DNA of 64,000 bases, from contig JAHQIW010003833.1 in assembly GCA_019055375.1 (NCBI GenBank), positions 186,001 to 250,000 of the forward strand, given 5' to 3'. Under the pieces are notes generated by a model, which was given only the letters and a program-made list of their open reading frames with translations, had not been told where the DNA came from and made no database searches. This document shows positions 42,110-54,300 of this stretch, piece by piece (position 1 is the first letter of the stretch; each line of letters begins with the position of its first letter). The position numbers and the translations under genes were made by a program. Source of the DNA: Parelaphostrongylus tenuis (lineage: Eukaryota; Nematoda; Chromadorea; Rhabditida; Metastrongylidae).

Positions 42110-43480
42110 TTACCACATTCAAAGTAAGATCGATAGTCAGCTGTGTGTGCGGCCAACAGATAGGATAACGTGGTTCTTTAGCTCCATATTATCGCAATTA
42201 TCGAAACTTATACCCACTCATCTCCTAAACATCAATATCTCCCTGAGCATCTTGAACACGCACGTCCAAATAACACGTGTGCGATGAAGTTGCTCGATGT
42301 TACTGCGCTGTATACAAATGTTACAAATGACGTCGCAATACAAGCCACTCACCAATTACTGTTAGAAAATGTAGGGAAATAACTCTGCATGGCTTGTCCA
42401 TCCAACAGCTCATAACACTATTGAAATCGTGCTCAGATGTTGGATATTTGAGTGGTCGAGAAGACATTGTGCCCAAATTGGAAGGTTGGCAATGGAGCAG
42501 AGACTATCACAAATCCTAGCCATCGCTTTCATGCCTAAATTGGAAGCCCCAATCTTGGTCCGTTTCCAATACTCTACCGTCGATACACAGACGATCACTT
42601 TGTTATCTGCTTTACACAAGAGGTGGACAAATGCTCTCAGCTGCTAATTAGACAGTCGGAATGTATGAAGTTCATGTAATAAAGGGCTATAGATAAGTGG
42701 ATTTTTTTGTTGAACGTTCAAATATGCAGCGAAAGTGGGTAACATGACGAAATGGTATAGAAAGCCAAGCAACAGAGATATTTTAGTGCATTATTTTTCT
42801 TCTAATTTCTGACACACTGAAAGTGCTCATCCAGAATATGTATCGAGCAGTTACACGTGTATGCACGAGGGATGAGGAGAGAAGGGAGACCTAAGATCAG
42901 TGCCACGCCATTTCATGGTTGGCAAGCTATTTTTGGGTCAAAAATAGTGAAGCTTCATAACGGAAGCAGTAGTGTGCCATAATTAAATAATTAAAATCGT
43001 TCAAAATTACCCATTAGAACAAACGAAGCAATCGCACCAAAAGATGTCTACAAAACAATGGTGTGGGAAACTGTGGAGGAATTATAAAAGTCCTCCCAAA
43101 ATATTACGTCGTTATTTGGTTCGGGGTCGCTTGTATGACAGCCTATGTAATAGAAGGGATGCGTGGTATGCTCTAACAGTAAAGGTGGGGACTGCATGAG
43201 TACGAGTACAATATACGTTATCTCGTGTAAGACATGTGCTGACGAATACAAATACATAGTCGGAACAAGCATGACTTAAGTTCGCATAAAAGAACGCCTA
43301 GACGAAAAGTCAAATAGAGACTCAAACAAACCTCTAGGCATACGGAGGTCACTAAGACCTATGACGATTTTGAGGTGGTAGTTAGAATTCTAGGGCGTGC
43401 GTCAAAAACATTGGCGTGAAGGACCCTCGAAGTTTGTCGAATGAATTGTAGGTACCCTCAAATGAACAGAAAGTGAGAGT
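42110..43480 (+). pseudogene. Penelope-like element: reverse transcriptase plus GIY-YIG remnant
   Basis: Penelope-like elements encode a reverse transcriptase fused to a GIY-YIG endonuclease. Visible in shifting frames: RPTDRITWFFSSILSQL (42,146), LLDVTALYTNVTNDVAIQA (42,292; RT motif A region), LAMEQRLSQILAIAFMPKLE (42,486; RT motif B region), YRRYTDDHFVICF (42,573; YxDD-type motif C with both aspartates kept), a gap, then IYVISCKTCADEYKYIVGTS and VRIKERLDE (43,213-43,300; the GIY-YIG core with its arginine) and YDDFEVVVRILG (43,362). Several stops and shifts make it inactive. It is a plausible source family for the hammerhead elements in this window. Confidence 0.8.
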
Positions 43481-45500
43481 GCCCGAACATAACCAAACAT
43501 ATGGAACCTTTTCTCGGATTGGTTTTCTTGTTTGGGTATCAGCTGGTTCAAACGTCATTTTTCGCAAAGGATAGGTAATTCCTAGATTTGATGACACTCT
43601 GAGAATTACTATGCAATAAAGTGACATTTACAAATGCCACATATTTTCAGCTTTACCATAAATATTCTGCATAGTGGTATCAGAAGTGATACATGAATAC
43701 TTTCAGACTCAGAGGAAAGCGAACGTACCGAAAGGTCAGCCACCGATCGTCAAAAAGAATCAAAAAAAGAAAGGAAAAGTATCGTCAAGAATACAGACAA
43801 ACGTCGCGAAAGCTCTGAATAAATATCAATTATCAGGATATTTTTTCCTTTGCCATTTCTACATTCCATTTGACACACCGATGTTTGATGAAAGTCGGTT
43901 TTTTGAATTGTCACGACATGTAAGCGAAGACTTTGTTTTTGTTCGAGAGGTGTCAATTCTTCGTGCTTTGAACATTATTTATCGTTAACCTTCTTCGCTG
44001 TATATGTGAACTAATTTTGGGTGCTCTCCTTACTTTCGATGGTTCAATTTCCTGAGGCGACATCAACAAACTCTCCGCCGCGGGGATTAAGAATCGGGCT
44101 TACTACTCGAGGGAAAAACGTGATTTGGTCTTCATCGGTACGGCGTACTAGAAAGTATTCCTTGGAATCAAGCTTAGTGAGAAAATCTGCGGTTCTCATA
44201 TTGTTGAGTCTCCATCAAAAGGCTACTATAAAAGTACGGCGGGAAAGGGTATAACGAGTGGCATAAATTTTCTTCACTCCATCCTGAAGCTTATTTTTCA
44301 CTTTGTTGGAGTAGCGCACTATGAAACACATCCTAGAACTAAGCCCAGTATCATAGATTCCCTTCGCCAATTCAACATGCGATTATTGAGAGCCTGGTGA
44401 AAAAGTTTGTTCGGCGAAAAAAGCACGAGAAACCTCTATACGAACATCAGTACACTTCGACCACAAGATGTCAAAATCAGAGCGTATTTTGAAACAAGCA
44501 TATGTGATATGTCATAGTAGTGATATGAATCTAATTTACTAGGTTCGATTATGTTTGAAAAGCTTGAGAAGATTCAATAGCATTGCATCCTTCAACGATG
44601 ACCTATGTTGTTAAACAGATGATGCAATGCTTACTCAATTCAACATGCCCGTTCTAATATCCCTGCATTTCGTTGAGAGCGGCAGATATATGATCTATGG
44701 ACTTTGAACAAGAATCATGCAGCTTCCGGGGTTTCCTCAAGGTGATCACACCCTGACAGATTCATCCAAGATGGGTCATTAGCATTGTCGCCGAAAATAG
44801 GGCTAGAGCTCACTAGGAATTTGCGTTTCGCTGAACTTTCAATGGCAAGATAGTGAACTTTTCAATTCACATACACTGACGCATAGTTCTGGGTGATCTG
44901 GAAATGCTTGACGATGACCATGTAGAGATTTCAGAAATTGTCCAAACGGCAGAACACCCGTCAAATGGATAATTGTGCTGGGGCATAGAAAGACTGCGAG
45001 CATATCATGGGGTTTGCATGAACTTCAGCTAATCTAGCTACAGGGATCTGACACCAATACTACTCAGGGACTACACTGACGCCTGAGGTCGTTGGAGTTA
45101 CAACAGCTTTTGAGAAGCATCTCGTTTGCTCCTCGTTCAAACCTTCGCAGACTACGAGAAGACCTGCAACATGTTGAGACGGACGTTGTGTAATCAACGC
45201 TTGTCGGTCAATGAGTACAAAGATGGCCTACATCAAAAGCTTCACTTATGTGTCATGGTAATGTAGATTTTTCATCAACCTTGTTACGATCCGTATGAGA
45301 TTAGAAATCCGACAGTGCAACACCATCTCATCAAAAATGTGTAACACCACTATCCAGTACTCAGCGCAGTTCGTCAAGTAGGAACGATATCCCCGTATCT
45401 GAGGTAAACTTCTACCGTAAATTTGCTTTCACGGCGGCACCGTCGTTCACTTCAGGACTGAATGACGGGAAATTCATCTCGAACGATCCATATAATGCAG
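43480..45500. other. Unassigned sequence
   Basis: No gene, RNA or convincing repeat was recognised. Open frames are short and without motifs. Confidence 0.35.
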
Positions 45501-45529
45501 GCAAGCTGCAAGAGTCACAATACGAATAA

Positions 45530-45848
45530 GGGATAAGAGGACAAAGCTCCCGGCGTGGATCAATCCCTGAGGGGGGCGCCATGTTTCGTCTTGAATTTCT
45601 TATTTCGTCTGAGGTGAGTGAATGCATATCTGGCCTCTACAGTGACTCCCGTCGGCCTACCCTTGTATCGAACCAGTGCTCTTTATCCTCCCAGACAAGT
45701 TTAGAACCAGTCTGGTACCAATTTACCGACCCCGTAGGGATGATACCTTGGTGAGTCATAAGAACGAGATCGAAACATGAGCGTGATATCGAACCACACG
45801 TTGTGTGCGACGTGGAGTATCTCTAACCACTATGCCAGATGCGCTCTA
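45530..45848 (-). repeat. tRNA-derived SINE, S1 family
   Basis: Minus strand: A-box 'tggcatagtggttagagat', B-box-like 'gtggttcgatatcacgc', a small internal duplication of the 'gctcatg' segment, body with 'cttgtctgggaggataaag', tail 'acgccgggagctttgtcc'. Confidence 0.75.
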
Positions 45849-46109
45849 GTAATAATTTACTAACATTAATATGATCACTACTCTCCCATGTTTATGCTGC
45901 GCAGAGCTATGTCGTAGCCTGGTAGTTTAAATAACTACTATCTGGACAATCTTCTTTCAATTATTATACGAATTATAACCTTCTGCCTACTTGATATGTA
46001 ATAAATGGATGCCCATGATCAAGAAGTGACGAGGGATTGTGTAGACAGCAACTTCTTTCTTATCACAATGAGAACGTGTTCGAGAATGATTTTCATTCGG
46101 TTTCAAATT

Positions 46110-46245
46110 TAGCCAATGATGTTGAGTGATGTGCAAGACTTTGACGTCAAAGGAGAATCGAACAAGCATTTCACCCTTTTCAGGAGCGCGCACTAACAAC
46201 TGCACTATCGACGCCTGTTTTGCAACCACTCTTTCTACTCTACAA
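46110..46245 (-). repeat. tRNA-like SINE, S2 family
   Basis: Minus strand has 'atagtgcagttgttagtgcg' (A-box) and 'cttgttcgattctcc' (B-box), ending 'gtcttgcacatcactc', the S2 3' signature. Confidence 0.65.
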
Positions 46246-46299
46246 CGCATCGAACACGTTTCTTTGACCTGACCTGCGCTTCTCGGTTAGAAGTTCTAG

Positions 46300-47050
46300 A
46301 AAAAGTTCTGTATGGACGAATGCTTTAACTGATACAGCAGGTCATTCATGAGCATCAGTCCACCAGTCCAGCTGCAATAATATTTCGGGAAAAGTTTCAA
46401 CATTGGATTTCGTGATGTTATTCGAGCAACCCCTTTTTGCATTCTGAACAGTTTTAAAATTGCTTTAGGTGTGATTAATTGGGGAATTCGACAGTCCTTA
46501 AACGGCGCTAACGATTTGTTAACATACATCTTCACTAATCCGTAAAAACTCTGTTGAGAAGATCGATGCCTCGTGTCGCAGATGAAACGATGACAGAGCA
46601 GGAGCATCGCTACGGCAAATGATTAGCAGGCGCCCCCGGAGGGGGGGAAGGGGGGGTAAAATACGGGAGTTTTGACATTGCTCAACGTTATTGGATTTAT
46701 ATTTGTAATATTCTACCACCAGTCAAGCGGTTGATTCAAAAGAATTTTATTTGATTATGCATAAAACCATAATTTTAATTCTGCATTTAGTTGACAATTT
46801 CACAAATGGCGTGATCATGTTCGTCAATTTCGCTTTGGTCATAATCAGCTTAATCGGCTAAATGGACTCAATCAACGACTTCTTAGCAAATCCATCTTTC
46901 GTCACTACTTCGCAGTCAGGAGACGAATCCTTGAATAGGAAAGGAACGCCAATATTTTTCTACAGTTTGATTTCAGTTATGAAAATTCGCACAAGCAGTC
47001 AAATAAGATTTAAAAAAGAGTTCTTGTTTAATGTAACTAGGTAGGATTGA
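46300..47050. repeat. Array-unit 3'-flank repeat, copy 4
   Basis: Matches the blocks at 6,350, 18,380 and 29,745: 'cagtccaccagtccagctgc', 'gggaattcgacagtccttaaacggcg' and the later 'aatccttgaataggaaaggaacgccaat' type sequence. A G-rich tract ('ggaggggggg', 46,637-46,656) interrupts it. Confidence 0.5.
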
Positions 47051-47309
47051 TCGTGTTATTTCTATTCTTTTTCCTATTTTCCTAATTATTTTGGACAGGT
47101 TAAGCGGCGATCACAGTGCGGAACACGCATGAGGATTTCATCGCTAATTTGGCCACACACAAGTGGCAGAAAATTTTCAAAAACATGCTATTAGAAAGAA
47201 GAACACGAAGAAGCTCTATTCTCTTTGTGAGAGGGGTACAGAGAAAGAAGATGGAAGGGTACAATAAATCACATGAAATTCATTTTATGAAAAGGAAAAG
47301 AAACACACC

Positions 47310-47885
47310 ACTTATTCTTTTCTCATTTTTCAACGTTCCACGCTTCTTTAGATGTTATATTTTCTTTTTCTCATCCTTCTGACCTTTACGCGGCTTCTAA
47401 AATCAGATGGAAAGCGAAAATCCTTTTAAGTAATGTAAAAGCGGTTGAATAGAGGTATTTAGGCAAGTATAAAAAGAGCTTAGATGGGTTAACACAATGA
47501 CGTTATGAAGAAATACATAGAAAATTATGGTATAGCGCTAAGTAAAAGCAAATCTGGATTGTTTTTTTTCTTTGGCAGGGAAAGGGAAGGCGAGAGAATG
47601 GGCATAGCTAACTTTTTACTTGGGATTCAGTCTATCGTGAAGAATATGAAACTTACATCAGTGTTCTTTTCAGTTCCTCCTCCTATTGATCAGGTTTTTG
47701 CTGCTTTTCCAACTTACTTGAGCTATTACGTGGTTCCTGAAAAACAGACTCGAAGCCGAAACACGCACTCAAGGAAAAATAGCGAAGGCTTAGAAGTACC
47801 TGAACAATGTAACACTCGTAAACACCTTACGAACAATATCCATGTGCACACGGTAGATAAGGCAAGAGTTTCCTGTCAAGATACG
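47310..47885 (-). pseudogene. N-terminal-like exon pair, unit 4 (decayed)
   Basis: Exon 47,800-47,843 encodes MDIVRKVFTSVTLF but is 44 bp instead of 45, shifting the frame. It has the usual upstream acceptor (TTGACAG near 47,875). Two second-exon versions follow, near 47,640-47,750 (EPRNSSSKLEKQQKPDQ, stop) and 47,310-47,405 (KPRKGQKDEKKKI, stop), mirroring the two versions in unit 1. Confidence 0.4.
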
Positions 47886-48370
47886 GATGCTGCTGTCTTT
47901 CGTGGCAATATGATATACGAAAATCGACAACGCGCACAGATTTTACGTCACTAGATAGACTAATAATCACGTAATGCAAGTTCAGGAAAATATCAAAGGA
48001 AACAAGAACACTTATACAGTCAAAAAAAAAACTTCAAACTACTTTATTCACGTGTTTACAACTGAAATTCGCATGCGAATGAGCCACTTTTGTAATATCA
48101 GGCCACCATAATATGTTATTTTACCTCTACAGTTTATGTTCGTATAAATAAGGATATCTGATGGATGAGTACAATACAACATTTGCGGAGAGTAAAAATA
48201 AGCCATTTTAACAACCAAACGTCAGTGTTTAGTCTACTCTGATGAAATACTTGTCTCACCAGCACGATGGATTTGCTCAAACGGTGGAGAACGTATAGAT
48301 AATTACGATAAAAGAGAAGTTTCTGCATGGAGCTTACGAGTATTGATAACGAAAACTTTTAGTTGTTTGT

Positions 48371-51300
48371 TCACATTTTCTTGACGGCAACACCAGCTTC
48401 TCGAGCACGCAGAATTCTTTGATAGGTTGAGAATTCACCGAAGAAGAAGATTGTGAAAAACACAGAAACACCAACAACGATGAAAACGACACGCATACGG
48501 TCGTGCATTCGATTCATCGTCTCAGTTCTGAAAGTTTCTCTTGTCAGACTCAGAAATCTACATGATGATTTAGTTGATAGCGACGAGTTTCCGACAACAG
48601 CAGTAAATTTAATTGAAAGGGCACGAGTGGCGTATCGGTTAGAAGTGTGCGACACACACACACGCGATTTCGTACCCATAGCTCACCAAGTCCTTCTTTC
48701 TCCAGAGTTGCAGAGTCAATACTAGACTTATTTGAGAGCTTAGCATCACTGACCTCGGTACATCGACAGGCCACCGAGATTCATCGTGTAGAGCAGATAT
48801 GCAACCAATCAACTCTCATGATTCTTTTCAAAGTCAGACCCGTGGCGCATCCATCAGGGATTGATCAGGGCCAAGCGCTTCATCCTTTAGCTTCCAATGA
48901 AGAAAGTGTATGTTGAATGAGACTTGAGAAATCATTTTACAGTAGTGCTCCATACTAACACTTTTCGATGGTTGCGAACTCCGACAAGTCAGCAAATTCG
49001 TCATGGTCTTATGCAAACGAACACGTTTGCTTTAGATGAGCTCCCCACATTTATTCTACCATGATGTTTCCAAAAATTCCCCTCATAAAAAGTTGAGATC
49101 CTCCAAAACTCAAGCATGCGTTTTCCATTAGCACTAAAATCTCAATGCCTTTGATAACCAAAATTTCTTCATCAGAATTCAGCAGATAGTATTGAAAACA
49201 ATCTGAATGATGTTTAAAGGTATGGAAAGGTACGACTATGTGTGCAAATACTAGATGATAAACGTATGAAAGGGTTAGCTTTACTAAGGCTACATTCTTA
49301 TCCTTTGGGTTGGAATGAATTTTGTTGCTCAACAAGTAATTTCTTATGATGGTAGGATATCCACGATTAGCGTATCATTCAATCACAGAATGTGTGCACA
49401 GACGAGGTCACTTTTATGACATCACAACATGAAAAATGAGCAGCAACCATGTTTCTCGCTATTGCCACGAGGTTAACAAGAGCAATTTTTTTCGCTCTGG
49501 CTAAAAAACACAAAGACATCCTGCATTAACCAAATCATAAAAGAATTCTTCGATTGATAGTGCCCAGGTTAAAGAAAAGTTGATTTTTTCAGAAAATCAT
49601 GATCTTCAGTGTACACTCTCATATCTCTATGTTCTTATGAATTTGTGCATTTTATTATTTCCACAGCATTAAAAAAGAATTAACATAATAGGGCGCATTT
49701 TCTCAGAACAGAACCCTTAGGACATGACACGGATATATAATCTCGACTAAAAAAGTGCATGATGGAGTGGAGAGTCGTTAACAGTTACGGACTCATCAAT
49801 AATCATCTCCATATCTAATTTCTGCTACTGCATGAGGAATGTCAAATGGATTGAACAAGATCTGATCATTTGCAGTAAGATGTATATTTTATAGAACAAG
49901 AGGCTCTATATCAACACTCTCAATCGAGTATTTGAGACCTCGCTCAAAATTAATACGTGCTGACAGCATATTCTATGTCTGTGATAAGGCTTGTCATGAC
50001 ACTTATAAAGTGCTTAACACGTGTTTCGACCTTTCAGCCTCGAGAGCAGCACGATGCCTTTCGCGTTAACCAGGTTGAAATATGCTGTCAGGATGCATTA
50101 ATCCAAGCGGCGTCTTAAAAAGTCGGTTGAAAGTGTTGATATGTATATATACCAGCGTAATAGCCGTAAGCCAACAAACGACTATAGATAATCAATCACT
50201 CTGAAAGAATGTCACGATGAAGTTTCTACCGTACACTGAGTGCAAATAATTCGACGTCGATTACTCTAAATGTAGGAGGTACATTCCCTACGATCTGAGT
50301 TAATCGAAATGCACCGTGCTACTGATGAGGGTGAAAGGCTGAGAAACGTGTCTAGAGCTTCAGAAGTGCCATAGCAGACCTCATGAAAGAATTTGAATAT
50401 GTTGTCAGGACAAGTGGCTTTGTTATACTCAAGTAATGAATTGAAAAAGTCTTACGCAACATATGGTGGAATATCACTCTTTCTGCGATACAATCTCGTA
50501 AGCACCAAGAAACGCCTTTGCCATTTTGTGGGCTGAGCGCCGCTATCTGGAAGAGGAAATTTTCCTTGAAAATTTGAAAAAAAAAACTTAATGATAAGGT
50601 TTTCATCACGGCTAATCTTATATTGGTCGGTGACATGGCAGATGAATAGGGATGCTAAAAGGCCTAATGCAATCGCAGGCTTGTCAAATATCCGATTCGT
50701 ATGCCGGAAAAGATCTCAAGAATTTCAACAGACTTTCAACAGTCGCCATGTGCTCGCATTTGATAAGGAGCTACTAATGTCATAGCATGAGGTTCAAAAT
50801 GAAACCGTGCATAGTAACCATGTAGCGCTGAAATGGAGTGAAATTTTTAGCCATATTAAGGCCGCAGCTGAACGGTGTCATCTCTACAAATAAGGCTTGT
50901 AAGACGACGAATTGAATGCTAGTGTTGAGGCAATTACGAATAGTGAAGCCATGTCTATCAAGATAGATGTAAACGAGTGTACAAATACTACGGAGCCATG
51001 AATGTTAGCGGATTTCATTACTATGTGCTGCAACGAGAAGCTCATTCTTCAAATAAGTCTGATGTTCGCTTCCACATATCCCCTTCTTCAAAGGATCTCT
51101 ACCCGGTTAGTTGTGACGGCACGTGACGCGTCCCATGTGGTATCTGGTTGGAAAGAAAGTTCTGGGGCATTTTAAAAAATGAAAAATTATGCATAGATTC
51201 TGAACAAAAACAATAATAACTATTCTTTAAATGAAAGGCCATCGTTTCCTATGACTCTCTGCCATTGGTTCGCCAAGTTTTTGATCTGGTCGAAGTGTCA

Positions 51301-54300
51301 TTCCTTCGACTCCTTCGCAAGCACTTGAAGACGGTTCATCTTCCGAACCAGTAATGAAATCTTCATTGTCCAACTTTGTTGGGCGTCCTGAAAGAGGCTA
51401 GTCTTCGAGGTCAAGATCTCCGGCATTGAAGCGTTGAAAGCAGCTTCCAGCAGTAGGTTTGATTGCTGTGCCTTCCCTTCAACTTCGTTGATTTCATCGA
51501 CTGCACTGAAGAGTTTACTGCAAATATTTAGTTTTTCTCGGCTTCAAGGGAACAGATGAATATCCGAGCTCATTATTCATTGGGCAGAATTTTATAGGAG
51601 TTTTAGCGATCATTCGAAAACTTAAATCTAACATTATTCAAAGCACCCTCTAATCGAAAGTAGTAGCAGATAGGTAGCTATATGCTCGGAAAACAGGAAC
51701 GATGCGTGTAACGCTATGCTAAGGAGTGTTGGGAACAACACATTGTAGCTGATTTCAATCATTACTTCAGTTGACCAAGCCTTTTATTAATGCGGTTGCA
51801 ACAAATGAATACGAATAGTCTAAAGATGGAAGCACTGCTGATAGGTTGAGCAAAACTTCCGAAGATTTTTTGGTTTCGTGTTGACAAATTTTTGTGTATA
51901 TATATATATATATACAGTTCATTCATTTCAGGCTCAAACTGCCTAATGACCAATAGATTTGCGTTTGTTGTTCCACCAGTACTGAAGAATAAGTTTAAGG
52001 ATTTTTGAACCCTCCGACAAGACTGATGAAGGTGAAAGTGGTGGTACGGCGACAAAATAGACTGTGGGGAGGTGTTTAAGCGATTCAAGGAAGGCGGATT
52101 TGATGTCGCGCTTTGTTTCATCAGGACAATGCCAAATCGCTCGAGGCCAACAAGCCCAAGGACAAGATTATGGAGTAGATGACGTCGAATTTCTCTTTAC
52201 CTCGCAATCAACTCGGACGTTACTTCATCCGCTTATGGCCTCTTTCGATCAATGCGACACTTTTTAATTGGCTACCGATATGAATCATCAAACGAAGTTG
52301 AAGAAGCATATCAAGAGTTTCGATTTGAAGGAGTGCGAATGGAAATTCGAGCAGATCCGGAATTTTTCGAAACGGTGGCAGAAAATCGTGGACAATGGTT
52401 ATCTAAACTTTGAAGAATAGTTGTTGTGTTTGTTGTTGATTTGCGCTTTTTAAAAGCGGGAAAAAACGAAAGGTCCATAATTCGAAAATTAGTTATTGCT
52501 ACCTCTGCTAATATTTTGTGCATAATAACGAAGCTTTCAAAACTTCCCAGAACTTTCCGTTCAACCGTATGTACATTGGCAAGTCTTTGCAAGTTATTTT
52601 ATATCCCAAATTTACTAGAGGAAAACCAGCTGAATGGAGAAATGTGCTGGTAAACAGTATTCACAGCCCGTAAATTTTTTATGAAAGTCTGATTCTCATA
52701 AGCGCTATAAGAGAATAAGTGAGCACATATATGCATGATCGGAGCGGCGAAATTGCAACTTCGAACATGTAAAAGTGCGCTACAATAGACGCGATTTGCT
52801 GAGGAAAAAATATCCACCTGCGTCAGCTGCCCATGTTCTCTGTAACTTCCTCTGTTCATCGAAGGCTTTGCTCGTTGCGTATGAGGTCTCTTTTGATCCC
52901 AGCTGGCCTTCCCTCTCAAACTTAAATTCACAAATAAATCGACAAAAAGTAGCACGCAGTTATATTTCAAAAAATATCACGCTGCAATTCCTTCAAGTTT
53001 AGGAAAACCACTACTTTTCTACTATTAAATAGAGATATTTGAAGAAACTTCTTCTGCTGGACAAAGGTTCGTCATCAAAGTATCAATAATGAATCAAAAG
53101 TTTGAATCTTGGAGAGCTCAATCTATATACTTGTCTCTGAGAAAGGTTTTCCTATAGCGCTCCAGCAGTGAAGTAAGTCATGTTTCATGCCCTTAGCGCA
53201 TTATCGCACTTATATTTCGCTGGATAGAGTTCGTGTTCTAAACTATCACATACCAATAGATACTACTGATATCGGAGATTGCAAAATTCACTCACGAAGG
53301 CATTCATACAGCAATGTAACAGGGATACCAAAACTGTGAGCGTTGGTCGCCATTGCGCATATCTTTCGCAAGACAAAGCTCTTTTTTTAGACTACTAATA
53401 ACATAATATATAATAATAATAACATGATATAGTAATATTTCTAATTTTATAGACTAATAACATAATAATAATACTAATAAATAATAATAATTATAACTAA
53501 AACAATGACTACTAATAATAATAGCTTAAATCTTGGATATTCCATAAAATCATTTGGACTCAAGAAAGGTCCTTTTACAGCGCTGTGGCAGACGAAGAAA
53601 TTGTGCTTCACATGAGTAGAGCGTTGATTCATCGATCTTTGTGATTTATGATAAAATTTTTTTTTCGTTTTGTAGAGATCCTAGAATTTTTATGTTGCAA
53701 TTCTAAAAGGAAAGTTTTTCTATTGTTCTTCATGCTTAGATTTGACATTTTCATTTCATGCTACCAAATAAATCCGCTATCAAGCCTAAGTCTGAGCAGC
53801 CTAAGCATATGCACGGAAAGTATTTGAACGTGCAGAGAAATTTTGGAGTATCAGAGTCATAGGTTTTATATGAAGTTTTATCAAATTGGAAAACCCTAAA
53901 TTTCGAAATAAAATTCGAGCGCCCCATTTGCGGTTCATCGGTCGCGTACCGATTCACTGTCGCTCACATACCCTATGCGAAAAGTAATGTGCGCCCTTAT
54001 CGAAGCTATGAAAAAGTTAACTTTCTCTCCTACAGTGAAGTGAAGTGGTCTTCTCAGGTAACAAGCGAAGTGTTGGAATCGCTGAATTTTGCGCTAGCGA
54101 TTTGTGCAACAAATAATCTATCGATAGAGCTTTGTCTTGCGAAAAACACGCGTGTATGAGACACAAATCTTTTTTTTCTGATACAGTGCTGTAGGAAGGC
54201 TTTTCTAGAAAACAACCACATTTTTAAACTTTCTATATTTACGTCCTAAAACGGTGATTAAATGACCAGTTTAAATTCTTTGTACAACAAAAATTCTTCT

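Noticed and set aside
52311..52592. 93-codon minus-strand frame
   Set aside because: Antisense to the mariner C-terminal fragment; no independent evidence.
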